This document shows, piece by piece, positions 28,210-37,117 of a DNA stretch of 64,000 nucleotides. Position numbers and translations under genes: made by a program. Each line of letters begins with the position of its first letter. Position 1 is the stretch's first letter. Source of the stretch: Metabacillus halosaccharovorans (GTDB lineage: Bacteria; Bacillota; Bacilli; Bacillales; Bacillaceae). Location of the stretch: positions 992,001 through 1,056,000 of the forward strand of contig NZ_KV917372.1 in NCBI RefSeq assembly GCF_002019635.1. Reading direction: 5' to 3'. A model generated the notes under the pieces. The model had not been told where the DNA came from and ran no database searches. It saw only the letters and a list, made by a program, of their open reading frames with translations.

Positions 28210-28836
28210 TTATCCCACCATTCCCATTAAGTATACAACTGTAAAGATAAACACCCATACTACGTCGATAAAGTGCCAATATAAACTTGCTACGTAATAT
28301 TTAGGCGCATTGTATAAGCTTAGTCCACGTTTTGCGTTTCTTACAATTAGTGTAGTGATCCAAAGTAGGCCGAATGCAACGTGAAGTCCATGTGTTCCAA
28401 CTAATGTATAGAAGGATGAACCAAGTGCACTGTCAGTAATTGTAAAGTGAAACTCATGAACATAGTGATTGAACTCATAAATCTCCAATATTAGGAAGGC
28501 CAATCCTAAAAGAACTGTTATGATCAACCACAATTGCATTTTTCCAAAATTAAAGTTTTTCATGTGATACATTGCGTAAACACTTGTTAAACTTGATGTT
28601 AAAAGTAACATTGTTGCTGCAAATACAAGTGGTATCTCAAAAAGTTCTTGTGTTGTTGCTCCTCCTGCGTTTGATTCCCTTAAAGCTAAGAAAGTTGCAA
28701 AAAGGGTTGCAAACAACACAGTTTCTCCACCTAGAAATAACCAAAAGCCAATAAATTTATTTTTTCCTTCGAGGGTAGCTTTTTCAGGCGCAGCCGGATA
28801 GTTTTCAGCTGTTAATTTCTCTTCAACAGATGCCAT
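28210..28836 (-). CDS. ctaE: Cytochrome c oxidase subunit III
   Basis: This is membrane subunit III of the caa3 heme-copper oxidase, with 208 residues and five helices. The family stretches FWLFLGGETVLFATLFATFL (near residue 32) and SFYTLVGTHGLHVAFGLLW (near residue 140) are clear, as is YWHFIDVVWVFIFTVVYL at the end. The ATG overlaps the ctaD stop codon by one base (TAATG), so translation is coupled. Confidence 0.96.
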   Translation of the reverse strand: MASVEEKLTAENYPAAPEKATLEGKNKFIGFWLFLGGETVLFATLFATFLALRESNAGGATTQELFEIPLVFAATMLLLTSSLTSVYAMYHMKNFNFGKMQLWLIITVLLGLAFLILEIYEFNHYVHEFHFTITDSALGSSFYTLVGTHGLHVAFGLLWITTLIVRNAKRGLSLYNAPKYYVASLYWHFIDVVWVFIFTVVYLMGMVG

Positions 28837-30701
28837 TATGCTTTCCCTCCTTTATCTTCATTAAGTAAATCTTCTTTATGGATGTGATACCCATGATCAT
28901 CAATTACTGAACGTAAGAACATACATCCAAACGTAATTAGGAAACCTACAATAATTGCAGGAAGTCCCCATCCGTAATCTTCGCGGTACATTAACCCAAA
29001 GGATACGATGAATAAACCAAATGACATAATAAACGGTAAGATTGAACCATTAGGCATATGAATGTCACCAAGTGGTTCTGCCGGTGTCATTTCTTTATTA
29101 CCTTCCATCTTTTCAATCCATAATGGATCTAATCCACGGACAAGTGGAGTTTGTTTAAAGTTATATTCAGGTGGTGGTGAAGAAATTGCCCACTCTAGAG
29201 TTCGGCCGTCTCCCCAAGGGTCTCTTCCAACCTTTTTACCTTTGACAGCTGTAATAACAATATTAATTAGTAATAGAATTGTTGCTGCCGCCATTAAGAA
29301 AGCACCTATTGTACTTATAAAGTTCCCCATATCTAAACCTTGACCTGGCAGGAAAGTAAATACACGACGAGGCATACCCATTAGTCCAAGGAAATGTTGA
29401 ATAAAGAAGGTTAAATGGAAACCTGTAAAGAATAGCACAAAAATGACCATATTTAACTTTTCATTTAACATCTTACCAAACATTGTTGGCCACCAGTAAA
29501 TAGCACCAGCGAATAATGAGAATACTACCCCACCTACAATTACATAGTGGAAGTGAGCTACTACGAAGTAACTATCGTGATATTGATAGTCTGCTGCAGC
29601 TGCTGCAAGCATAACCCCTGTAACCCCACCCATTACAAACGTAGGTATAAATGCTACTGACCATACCATAGGAGATGTAAATCGAATTGATCCACCCCAA
29701 ATAGTAAATAACCAGTTGAAAATTTTTATACCTGTAGGAACGGCGATAGCCATAGTAGCCACTGCAAAAATAGCGTTAGCAATTGGTCCTAATCCTGTTG
29801 TAAACATGTGGTGAGCCCAAACCATGAATCCTAAGAATCCAATTAATACAGTTGCAAATACCATGGATGAATATCCAAACAAGCGTTTTCTAGCAAATAC
29901 CGGAAGAATATCTGAAAAAATACCGAATGCAGGTAAAACTAAGATATATACTTCTGGGTGTCCGAAAATCCAGAAAATATGTTCGAATATTACTGTATTA
30001 CCACCTAATGCAGGATCAAAAAACGCTGTACCAAATAGTCGATCAAACATTAAGAATGCTAAACCTACTGTTAATGCAGGGAAAGCAAATAAAATAAGTG
30101 CAGATGCAACAAATGTAGTCCATGTAAATAATGGCATACGCATATATGTCATTCCAGGTGCACGCATATTGATAATTGTAACAAGGAAGTTAATCCCTGC
30201 AATCAATGTACCTAAACCTGAAACCTGTAAACCTAATAGGTAAAAATCAACACCATGCCCTGGTGAATCTAATGCAAGTGATGCATAAGAAGTCCAACCA
30301 GCATCTGGAGCTCCATCTAAAAACCAACTTAAGTTTAAGAAAACTCCTCCAAAGAAGAATAACCAAAAACCTAAAGAGTTCAAAAATGGAAACGCAACAT
30401 CACGAGCTCCAATTTGTAATGGTACAACCGCATTCATTAATGCGAATAATAACGGCATTGCAGCTAGAAATATCATTGTTGTTCCGTGCATTGTTAGTAT
30501 CTCGTTATACAAACCTGCACTAACAAAATCATTATTCGGAACAGCTAGCTGAATGCGGATCAGCATTGCTTCTAATCCACCAACAAGGAAGAAGAAGCCA
30601 CCGGATATCAGGTAAAGGATGGCGATTTTCTTGTGGTCTACTGTTGTTAAGTAGTCCCAAATCGTCGCACCGACCCCTTTTTTCTGAGTTAACGTGCTCA
30701 C
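28836..30701 (-). CDS. ctaD: Cytochrome c oxidase subunit I
   Basis: This is the catalytic subunit of caa3 oxidase in the cytoplasmic membrane, holding heme a and the heme a3-CuB centre. It has 621 residues and about 14 helices. Ligand motifs are present: TMHGTTMIF (heme a), WIFGHPEVYILVLPAFG (CuB His with the linked Tyr), WAHHMFTTG (CuB pair) and HFHYVIVGG (heme a3 and a). The C-terminal extension after residue 540 is typical of the SoxM/caa3 type. It starts with GTG after AAGGGAGG and lies 33 bases after ctaC. Confidence 0.98.
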   Translation of the reverse strand: MSTLTQKKGVGATIWDYLTTVDHKKIAILYLISGGFFFLVGGLEAMLIRIQLAVPNNDFVSAGLYNEILTMHGTTMIFLAAMPLLFALMNAVVPLQIGARDVAFPFLNSLGFWLFFFGGVFLNLSWFLDGAPDAGWTSYASLALDSPGHGVDFYLLGLQVSGLGTLIAGINFLVTIINMRAPGMTYMRMPLFTWTTFVASALILFAFPALTVGLAFLMFDRLFGTAFFDPALGGNTVIFEHIFWIFGHPEVYILVLPAFGIFSDILPVFARKRLFGYSSMVFATVLIGFLGFMVWAHHMFTTGLGPIANAIFAVATMAIAVPTGIKIFNWLFTIWGGSIRFTSPMVWSVAFIPTFVMGGVTGVMLAAAAADYQYHDSYFVVAHFHYVIVGGVVFSLFAGAIYWWPTMFGKMLNEKLNMVIFVLFFTGFHLTFFIQHFLGLMGMPRRVFTFLPGQGLDMGNFISTIGAFLMAAATILLLINIVITAVKGKKVGRDPWGDGRTLEWAISSPPPEYNFKQTPLVRGLDPLWIEKMEGNKEMTPAEPLGDIHMPNGSILPFIMSFGLFIVSFGLMYREDYGWGLPAIIVGFLITFGCMFLRSVIDDHGYHIHKEDLLNEDKGGKA

Positions 30702-30733
30702 AGTGTTACCTCCCTTTTCATTTTGCTCAATAA

Positions 30734-31819
30734 TTAATTACTAGAGACTTTTAATCCCATTAAGTATTCAGTAAGAGCATCAAGCTCTTGATCCGTTAAT
30801 TCATCATATGTTCCTGTCATTTTATTAGCAGGCTTATATGTCTCAGGATCTTCTAACCATTTTCGAACATTTTCTTCATTATGTTCTAGCACACCTGCTA
30901 CACGGGCGCGTTCTCCAAATGTAGCTAAGTTAGGAGCAGTTCTTGCTGCAGCTGGTCTTTCATCTGTTGGAGAAACTGCATGACATGCGATGCAACCTTT
31001 TTCCTCAAATAGTTGCTCACCTTGAACAGCTAAATCTGTTGAAGCAACTGCTTTTGCATTTTCCATATCAGAGATCCATTGGTCAAACTCATCTCTTGAA
31101 ACAGCTTTCACTTTAAAATCCATTAGTCCGTGTGAAGGACCACATAGCTCAGCACATTTACCGTAGAAATACTCTCCAGCTTGGTCAGCTCTTTCTGAGT
31201 CAAATGTCAACCACATTTTGTTTACATTGTCTACGTTAGTATCCATTTTCCCACCTGCAGATGGAATCCAAAATGAATGCTTTACATCTGATGCAATTAA
31301 GTTAAAGTAAACTTTCTCATCAGTTGGAACAATCAAATCTTGACTTGTAATTACTCCGTAGTCAGGATATTCAAATTCCCACCAATAAAGATTTGCACGA
31401 ACGTTAACTACGATCGCTTCTTCAGGTTTACGGTTCTCATCATCAATTGCATCTACTTCTGCAAGTTTAAATGTTGCTGAAACAACTGGAACAGACAAGA
31501 CAAGTAGTAAAAGAATAGGAATAACAGTCCAAATGATTTCTAGCTTATGATTCCCTTCAACTTGTACAGGAATGTTGTTCTCTTCCCCTTTACGTCTACG
31601 GAATCTAACGACAACGTAAATGAAGATTACTGTTACGACTGCAATGACAACAACCATAATAAGTGTACTTAACACCATCAGGTCATACTGCATATCCGCT
31701 ACTTCACCAGCAGGCTTAAGCGTGGAAAGAAACGGTTCACCACAGCCGGCCAAGACAAGCGTCAATAATGCAAATAGTGATAATAGACGCCACTTTGTCA
31801 GCCATTTTCTCATAGCCAA
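30734..31819 (-). CDS. ctaC: Cytochrome c oxidase subunit II with fused cytochrome c
   Basis: This is a lipoprotein subunit of 361 residues that receives electrons and passes them to CtaD. The signal peptide ends in the lipobox LAGC (near residue 26) and is followed by two membrane helices. The CuA domain ligands are visible in CAELCGPSHGLM near residue 227, with His in VKHSFWIPSAGGKMD. A C-terminal cytochrome c domain follows with CIACH near residue 281 and a distal Met in KPANKMTG. The fused heme c makes this a caa3 enzyme. TTG at 31819, six bases after AGAGGGG, is the likely start. Confidence 0.97.
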   Translation of the reverse strand: MAMRKWLTKWRLLSLFALLTLVLAGCGEPFLSTLKPAGEVADMQYDLMVLSTLIMVVVIAVVTVIFIYVVVRFRRRKGEENNIPVQVEGNHKLEIIWTVIPILLLLVLSVPVVSATFKLAEVDAIDDENRKPEEAIVVNVRANLYWWEFEYPDYGVITSQDLIVPTDEKVYFNLIASDVKHSFWIPSAGGKMDTNVDNVNKMWLTFDSERADQAGEYFYGKCAELCGPSHGLMDFKVKAVSRDEFDQWISDMENAKAVASTDLAVQGEQLFEEKGCIACHAVSPTDERPAAARTAPNLATFGERARVAGVLEHNEENVRKWLEDPETYKPANKMTGTYDELTDQELDALTEYLMGLKVSSN

Positions 31820-31912
31820 ATCAAACCCCTCTTTCAGTAATTTAAAATTCCTATCACTTTAACATACAGGAACTTTTTATAAGTAAATTCTTATTAAGAA
31901 AGAATTTATAAA

Positions 31913-32842
31913 TTAAACAATGGTAAAAAGCACCATTGATACAAACAAGATTGTTAAGTAATTAATAGAGTAAACAAACATTTTTGTCGCCCATTTTAAT
32001 TCCAGGTCTTTATTATTAAACCCTTTTATTCCAAGTATAATCCAGCCCAAATTCAACAAAGTAGCTAGAATTAAAAAACCAATCCCAAGTTCATATAAAT
32101 AGAACGGTAAAGGTAGAAGACATGCAATCCATACCATGATTTGACGTTTTGTAATATCAAATCCATGAACAACTGGGAGCATAGGAATGTTTGCAGCACG
32201 ATACTCGTCAGTCCTTCTCATTGCTAATGCTAAAAAATGAGGTGGCTGCCATATGAACATAATTAAAAACAGCACCCATGCCATGACACTTAGATTTGAA
32301 TCAATTGCCGCCCATCCAATTAAAGGTGGAACAGCACCTGATATACTACCAATTACTGTATTAATTGTATAAAGACGTTTTGACCACATAGTATAAAGGA
32401 ATACGTAGGTGACAACTCCAACCATTGAAATGATAGTAGCGGTTATTGTTGTCATAAGCATAAAAGCAAGTCCTACTGTTAATAGAAATATCCCAACCCA
32501 TAACGCATAGTAAGGATTCATTTTTCCTGTGACAGTTGGTCTTTCTTTCGTTCTCTCCATCAAATAATCAATATCTCGGTCATAGTAATTGTTAATTGCA
32601 CATGATCCTGCAATAACCAGCGAAGAACCGATTAAAGTAAATAAGACAACGTCTATATTGGCTAAAAATCCTTTATTACTAAAATAAAGAGCTAGCCAGA
32701 TACCAGTAAATGTAGTGATTGCATTGGAATTTACAATCCCTACTTTTATTAGTGCAAGGAAATCTTTCCAAAGGGTTGTTTCTTGTATATCATTTGAATG
32801 GTGCGTAACAGTTGCATCATTCAATGCTTTTGTTTCAGCCAA
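31913..32842 (-). CDS. ctaB: Protoheme IX farnesyltransferase (heme O synthase)
   Basis: CtaB attaches a farnesyl chain to heme b to give heme O, the precursor CtaA oxidises to heme A. It is a UbiA-family polytopic membrane enzyme of 309 residues. The first allylic diphosphate motif [19 protein letters not shown] lies near residue 86 and the second, around [13 protein letters not shown], is followed by [20 protein letters not shown] near residue 197. It starts with TTG after GGAGG. It is the first gene of ctaBCDEF, divergent from ctaA. Confidence 0.97.
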   Translation of the reverse strand: MAETKALNDATVTHHSNDIQETTLWKDFLALIKVGIVNSNAITTFTGIWLALYFSNKGFLANIDVVLFTLIGSSLVIAGSCAINNYYDRDIDYLMERTKERPTVTGKMNPYYALWVGIFLLTVGLAFMLMTTITATIISMVGVVTYVFLYTMWSKRLYTINTVIGSISGAVPPLIGWAAIDSNLSVMAWVLFLIMFIWQPPHFLALAMRRTDEYRAANIPMLPVVHGFDITKRQIMVWIACLLPLPFYLYELGIGFLILATLLNLGWIILGIKGFNNKDLELKWATKMFVYSINYLTILFVSMVLFTIV

Positions 32843-33056
32843 CTATATACCTCCTTCCCCCTTCATTACATTAGGAATTCGTATATTCCTCTGTAAATCA
32901 CTTTCTTATTTTGATTTAGGGTAATTCTGATAATGACATCTTAGAAAGCAATATATGAAGGCGGTTCCAACATATAAATTTTCTACATCTTATGATACTA
33001 AAAAAATGATAATTTAAAAACGGTCTACTTGATATTAAAACATAATTCTTCCATCA

Positions 33057-33360
33057 ATTGTGAATAATTTATGAAGTATTTTTGTCGAAATTGTGAAAGG
33101 TCATTCATACAAAAAAATGACTCTACGCTTAGGTTACCCTATTTATCATAATTTCTTAATGGTTTCTTTTTTAAACAAAGTGTTTATGTATAAAATCGAA
33201 CACATATCTAGTTCTAGCAAAATCCTTCTGAATATTCAACCCTTTCTATCCAAATAAGAAAAATTTTTTATGAATTTTCATTATGTTTTACATTTCATAT
33301 TTCTTACGTATTCAAAAGGAGTAAAGCGCTTCACAAAAATATCTAATAACTTTGTGAACT
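33057..33360. promoter_or_regulatory. Candidate ResD-binding sites between ctaB and ctaA
   Basis: Four sequences resemble the ResD box TTTGTGAAT: ATTGTGAAT at 33057-33065, ATTGTGAAA at 33090-33098, TTTGTGAA on the minus strand at 33330-33337, and TTTGTGAAC at 33351-33359. ResD activates ctaA and ctaB in B. subtilis, and this is the corresponding divergent gap. The 612-base intergenic region shows no ORF or hairpin of note. Confidence 0.5.
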
Positions 33361-33374
33361 TTTCCTTCATTATA

Positions 33375-33403
33375 TTGTCTTTTTCTTCTACATTGTGTAC
33401 TAT
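33375..33403 (+). promoter_or_regulatory. Probable ctaA promoter
   Basis: TTGTCT (33375-33380), a 17-base spacer and TACTAT (33398-33403) fit a sigma A promoter about 50 bases upstream of the ctaA start, with ResD-like sites just upstream. Confidence 0.55.
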
Positions 33404-33454
33404 ACGATGAGTATTTACTATTATTTATACCAATTATATAAGTAGGTGAACATT

Positions 33455-34393
33455 TTGCAACGTGCTCTTAAATGGTTCTCAATTTTCACAACCATTATTA
33501 TGTTATTCGTGTTAATTGGTGGAGCCCTTGTGACAAAAACTGAGTCAGGTGCAGGATGTGGAGATTCTTGGCCATTATGTCATGGTGAACTTGTTCCGAG
33601 CCAAATTACTTTTGAACTTGTAGTAGAATTAAGTCATCGACTTGTTAGTGGACTTGCTGGAATTGCTGTTCTCATACTTTCAATTTGGTCATGGAAAAAA
33701 ATAGGCCATATAAGAGAAACGAAATTTTTAGCTGTTCTTTCTATGTTTTTCTTAATACTACAGGCTTTGATTGGAGCAGCGGCAGTTAAATGGGGACAAT
33801 CTGACGCTGTACTTGCTCTCCATTTCGGGATTTCACTTATATCCTTTGCATCAGTGTTGCTTTTGACATTACTAATTTTTGAAGTGGATAAAAAATTTGA
33901 TTCGAAAGCGCTTATAATTGACAAAACAATGAAATTCCATATGGTCGGTATTATAGTCTATTCGTATATCGTTGTATATACAGGTGCCTATGTGAGACAT
34001 AAAGGAGCAAGTCTCGCATGTCCTAAATGGCCAATATGTAGTAATAGAGCTAACGGTCTCCCTACTACATTACACGAGTGGATCCAAATGGGACACCGAA
34101 TGGCAGCAGCTATTATTTTTATTTGGATCACCTATACAGCTTGGCGTGCTCTAAAATACCATAGAAACCAAAAGGTCATCTATTGGGGTTGGATAATTGC
34201 GTTTATATTAGTTTCAATGCAAGTAACCTCCGGTGCATTGGTGGTCCTTACCGGGTTAAACTTATATGTATCTTTAGCACATGCCCTTATTATTTCGTGT
34301 TTATTTGGACTACTTAGCTACTTCCTGCTACTAGTAAGCAGGAGTAATATTAACGCTGAAATAAGATCTACAAATGATCAAAACTTTTCATAA
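33455..34393 (+). CDS. ctaA: Heme A synthase
   Basis: CtaA oxidises the C8 methyl group of heme O to give heme A for the caa3 oxidase. It is an integral membrane protein of 312 residues with eight helices. The start is set at TTG 33455, because AGGTG lies at the right distance and the alternative GTG overlaps that site. The first extracellular loop holds the cysteine pair in [11 protein letters not shown], and a second cysteine pair is in [11 protein letters not shown] near residue 190. Heme-ligand histidines lie in [24 protein letters not shown] and LAHALII. The gene is divergent from ctaB. Confidence 0.96.
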   Translation: MQRALKWFSIFTTIIMLFVLIGGALVTKTESGAGCGDSWPLCHGELVPSQITFELVVELSHRLVSGLAGIAVLILSIWSWKKIGHIRETKFLAVLSMFFLILQALIGAAAVKWGQSDAVLALHFGISLISFASVLLLTLLIFEVDKKFDSKALIIDKTMKFHMVGIIVYSYIVVYTGAYVRHKGASLACPKWPICSNRANGLPTTLHEWIQMGHRMAAAIIFIWITYTAWRALKYHRNQKVIYWGWIIAFILVSMQVTSGALVVLTGLNLYVSLAHALIISCLFGLLSYFLLLVSRSNINAEIRSTNDQNFS

Positions 34394-34410
34394 TAAAATA
34401 TGGTATACAT

Positions 34411-34471
34411 AAAAGACAAAAATGGACATGAAGATAATCGCTCTGGTGCTCATGTGAATTTTTGTCTTTTT
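34411..34471. terminator. Terminator after ctaA
   Basis: AAAAGACAAAAAT pairs with ATTTTTGTCTTTT, and ACATGA pairs with TCATGT inside it, followed by TTTATCTTTTG. It lies 17 bases past ctaA. Confidence 0.82.
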
Positions 34472-34527
34472 ATCTTTTGTCTAACTAACAATTAAATCTC
34501 CTTTCAAGCATATACCCTTCAAATGCA

Positions 34528-34554
34528 AATGAAAAACACCTCGTGTTTTTCATT
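34528..34554. terminator. Second hairpin between ctaA and ftsW
   Basis: AATGAAAAACAC and GTGTTTTTCATT form a perfect 12-bp stem with loop CTC. No gene stop is next to it. It may be a leftover terminator of a lost gene or a backup for ftsW or ctaA. Confidence 0.5.
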
Positions 34555-34624
34555 CCTCCGAATTCTCCTGTATAAAACTATTTAAACAAAAAGTCATATT
34601 ATCGTTCAAATTTATATAATAGAA

Positions 34625-34655
34625 CAAAAATAAAAAGACTAACTAAAAAGTTAGC
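34625..34655 (-). terminator. Terminator after ftsW
   Basis: On the minus strand CTAACT pairs with AGTTAG around TTTT, extended by G-U/G-C neighbours, then TCTTTTTATTTTTG. It lies 10 bases past the ftsW stop codon. Confidence 0.75.
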
Positions 34656-34665
34656 CTTATACAGG

Positions 34666-35889
34666 TTAGAAGCTTTTAAATACCGATTTTTCTCTTGGTT
34701 GGACAGCCTTGATATCAGGTACATCTTTTTGTTCAGTTCGAGTAGGCTTTTTATATATTTCTCTGTAATTCGTAAACATTGAGACATTTACTAAAAGCCC
34801 CATTGAAATTAGCAATAATAGTATTGAAGATCCTCCATAACTAATAAAAGGTAAAGGCACCCCAGTTATTGGAATAAGCCCTGTTAAACCACCTAAATTT
34901 ATCATGGTTTGTATAGCAATCATACTTGAGATCCCTACAGCCAAAAGTGTACCGAAAGGATCCTGACATTTACGGGCTACAGCAAACCCTTTTAATACAA
35001 CAAAAGCCATCAAAATTATTACAAAAAGCACACCTAAAATTCCAAGTTCTTCAGCAATAATTGCCATAATAAAGTCTGTATGAGATTCAGGCAAATAACC
35101 ATACTTTTGAACACTTTGTCCTAAACCAAGACCTTTAAGCCCGCCAGATCCGATTGCATAGAAAGAGTTCACTAATTGATAACCTGCTCCCCCTTCGTTC
35201 CCGAACGGATCAGAAACACCTGTAAAACGACTAAGCTGTTCATCACTGAAAAAACCTTTTATAAAAATATACGGAGTCATTAGCAATGCAAACAAAAGTA
35301 AAAAAGAAATAAGTTTTAACATACTTTTGACTGCCATACCAGATGAAACTATCATACAAACGGCTATCATTCCAATGATAAATGCAGTACCAAAATCAGG
35401 CTGAATGACAACAAAAAAACATATTAAACCTGTAAAAATAAGGGGTGGTAAAACACCTCGACCAAATTCATCAATATATGTCTGCTTTTTATCATACACT
35501 GCGGCTAAATATATAATAACACTCAATTTAACAAATTCACCTGGCTGTAGACTCATTCCGCCTACTTTAATCCAACTTTGTGCATTACCGGCAACATGTC
35601 CAATAAAAAACAAAGAAAGTAAAAGGCCAATTGAACCAAACACAATAAACTTTAAGATTCGCCCGTCTAAAAATGCTCTATATGGAAGAATCATCATGAC
35701 CAAAAAAGCTAATCCGCCTGCAATAAGTGCAAGCTTTTGTCTTTGGAAAAAATGATCCGGTTCAAATCCATAACGGGCAACTGCAGTTATCATACTTGAA
35801 CTGTAAACCATCACAAGCCCGAATGAGCAAAGTAATATAACAGCTAATATTAATGAATAATCATATGATTTTATTATTTTTTTCACCAT
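34666..35889 (-). CDS. ftsW: Septal peptidoglycan glycosyltransferase FtsW
   Basis: This SEDS-family polymerase makes glycan strands at the septum with its partner PBP2B. It has 407 residues from the ATG at 35889, which follows AAGGAAGAG; nine earlier codons lack an RBS. About ten helices are visible. SEDS signatures include GLVMVYSSS near residue 26, FQRQKLALIAGG, LQPGEFVKLSVIIYLA near residue 112, the loop with LPESHTDFIMAIIAEELG near residue 263, and GLIPITGVPLPFISYGGSS near residue 340. The position beside ylaN identifies FtsW rather than RodA. pycA does not precede it as it does in B. subtilis. Confidence 0.94.
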   Translation of the reverse strand: MVKKIIKSYDYSLILAVILLCSFGLVMVYSSSMITAVARYGFEPDHFFQRQKLALIAGGLAFLVMMILPYRAFLDGRILKFIVFGSIGLLLSLFFIGHVAGNAQSWIKVGGMSLQPGEFVKLSVIIYLAAVYDKKQTYIDEFGRGVLPPLIFTGLICFFVVIQPDFGTAFIIGMIAVCMIVSSGMAVKSMLKLISFLLLFALLMTPYIFIKGFFSDEQLSRFTGVSDPFGNEGGAGYQLVNSFYAIGSGGLKGLGLGQSVQKYGYLPESHTDFIMAIIAEELGILGVLFVIILMAFVVLKGFAVARKCQDPFGTLLAVGISSMIAIQTMINLGGLTGLIPITGVPLPFISYGGSSILLLLISMGLLVNVSMFTNYREIYKKPTRTEQKDVPDIKAVQPREKSVFKSF

Positions 35890-36017
35890 TTTTATCTCTT
35901 CCTTACTTAGAAACATGAAGTCAATCTAGTTGTTTTCATTTTACTATAACTTCGACTGAAAATGAGTAAAAACCTTTAAAAACATTACTTTATTCATATA
36001 TTTGAATAAATGATTAA

Positions 36018-36054
36018 AAAAACCCAAACTAATAAAATCAGCTTGAGTTTTTAG
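36018..36054 (-). terminator. Terminator after ylaN
   Basis: On the minus strand AAACTCA pairs with TTTGGGTTT (one G-U) around an A/T-rich loop, then TTTTTT. It lies just past the ylaN stop codon. Confidence 0.65.
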
Positions 36055-36057
36055 TCA

Positions 36058-36339
36058 TTATTTTGTTGTAAATGCATCATGTAATGCAGACAACTCTCGC
36101 TCCAATGTATCGAGCAGATCTTTACCCTCATGTTCCTCTACAAGGCCAAGTCTTACAGCAAAGTCTATTTCTCTAGATAAACCAAACATTTGTGTATCTA
36201 AAACCTCTTCATAAAGTGGACATTGAGGCATTGTTAAATTATCCATTTGAACCTTGATCAGTCTCATGATCTTATCAGCATCTGCCTTAAGTACCGCAAG
36301 TGCTTTATCTCGATGATTAACAGCAATCTCAGACGCCAA
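36058..36339 (-). CDS. ylaN: YlaN, iron-linked regulator of Fur
   Basis: This is a small helical protein of 93 residues (UPF0358). Work in B. subtilis and S. aureus connects YlaN with ferrous iron and with relief of Fur repression, and it is essential under low iron. The sequence ([32 protein letters not shown] and [20 protein letters not shown]) is typical. It starts with TTG after CGGAGGG. It neighbours ftsW as in B. subtilis. Confidence 0.94.
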   Translation of the reverse strand: MASEIAVNHRDKALAVLKADADKIMRLIKVQMDNLTMPQCPLYEEVLDTQMFGLSREIDFAVRLGLVEEHEGKDLLDTLERELSALHDAFTTK

Positions 36340-36548
36340 TTTAATCCCTCCGTTTCCGAGCGATTACCCTATTATATATTTTAATATTAAGCCCATTAAG
36401 AGAAAAAAGCAAGGACAAACCGCCTAAAGAAAAAGTTTTGCTTAAAATAAAAGAGATCGTTAAGTAATTGTGTTCAAATATCCCAATATATGTGACAAAA
36501 TTTACATAAAAGCTTATACTTATTTTGATGAAAAGGGGTGTACATTGA

Positions 36549-37046
36549 ATGAATTCAATTATTTTAATAAAAGGCAAGGTGGATTATCAAATCACTTTAG
36601 ATCCTGGTGTTTGGATATTTGATGATAGAAAAATTGATCTAACAACATATTTTCAACAAGACCAAGTAGAAAAAGATGAACTGGAAGAATATACAAAGGC
36701 TGTTTCTAAACATTGGGAAAGGGAAATTAGAGAAGGTGCTGTTTTTCCTCCAACACTTAAAACTGAACAAAAATACGAAAAAATAAAAATTTTAACTGGA
36801 ACTTTTGGAATACCGTTTAAGCCTTTCCTTTTGAATGCTGAGGTTCACGATGATGCTACAGAGGTAAAATTAATCACAAAAGATCAAGAAATTACAGTAC
36901 CTCTTTCCGATGCTCATCAATTAATTTTTGGATTTAGCAAAGAAGGTAAACCACTAACAAATGATGGACCAATCCATGTCTATTTTGGAGATGGGTCAAA
37001 TTTAAAAAATCCGATTAAAAACATAAAAGAAATTATAATCCAATAA
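36549..37046 (+). CDS. ylaL: YlaL family protein
   Basis: This is a soluble 165-residue protein found at this spot in many bacilli and of unknown function, though sometimes labelled as a peptidyl-prolyl isomerase without evidence visible here. The N-terminal GKVDYQITLDPGVWIFDDRKIDLTTYF (read in two halves, residues 9-35) and the FGIPFKPFLLNAEV segment are the most conserved-looking parts. AAAGGGGTG lies eight bases before the ATG. It is convergent with ylaK. Confidence 0.85.
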   Translation: MNSIILIKGKVDYQITLDPGVWIFDDRKIDLTTYFQQDQVEKDELEEYTKAVSKHWEREIREGAVFPPTLKTEQKYEKIKILTGTFGIPFKPFLLNAEVHDDATEVKLITKDQEITVPLSDAHQLIFGFSKEGKPLTNDGPIHVYFGDGSNLKNPIKNIKEIIIQ

Positions 37047-37055
37047 CATCCATCG

Positions 37056-37094
37056 GAAAATGAGCCAACTATGGTAGTTAGCTCATTTTCTTTT
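37056..37094. terminator. Shared terminator between ylaL and ylaK
   Basis: GAAAATGAGC pairs with GCTCATTTTC, with an inner ACT/AGT, followed by TTTT on the plus strand. It lies nine bases past ylaL. Confidence 0.82.
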
Positions 37095-37117
37095 CTGCTA
37101 CTAGAAAAAGATAGCCC

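Noticed and set aside
30206-30523. Plus-strand ORFs inside ctaD
   Set aside because: They are shadows of a fully conserved oxidase subunit gene with all heme ligands in the minus-strand frame.
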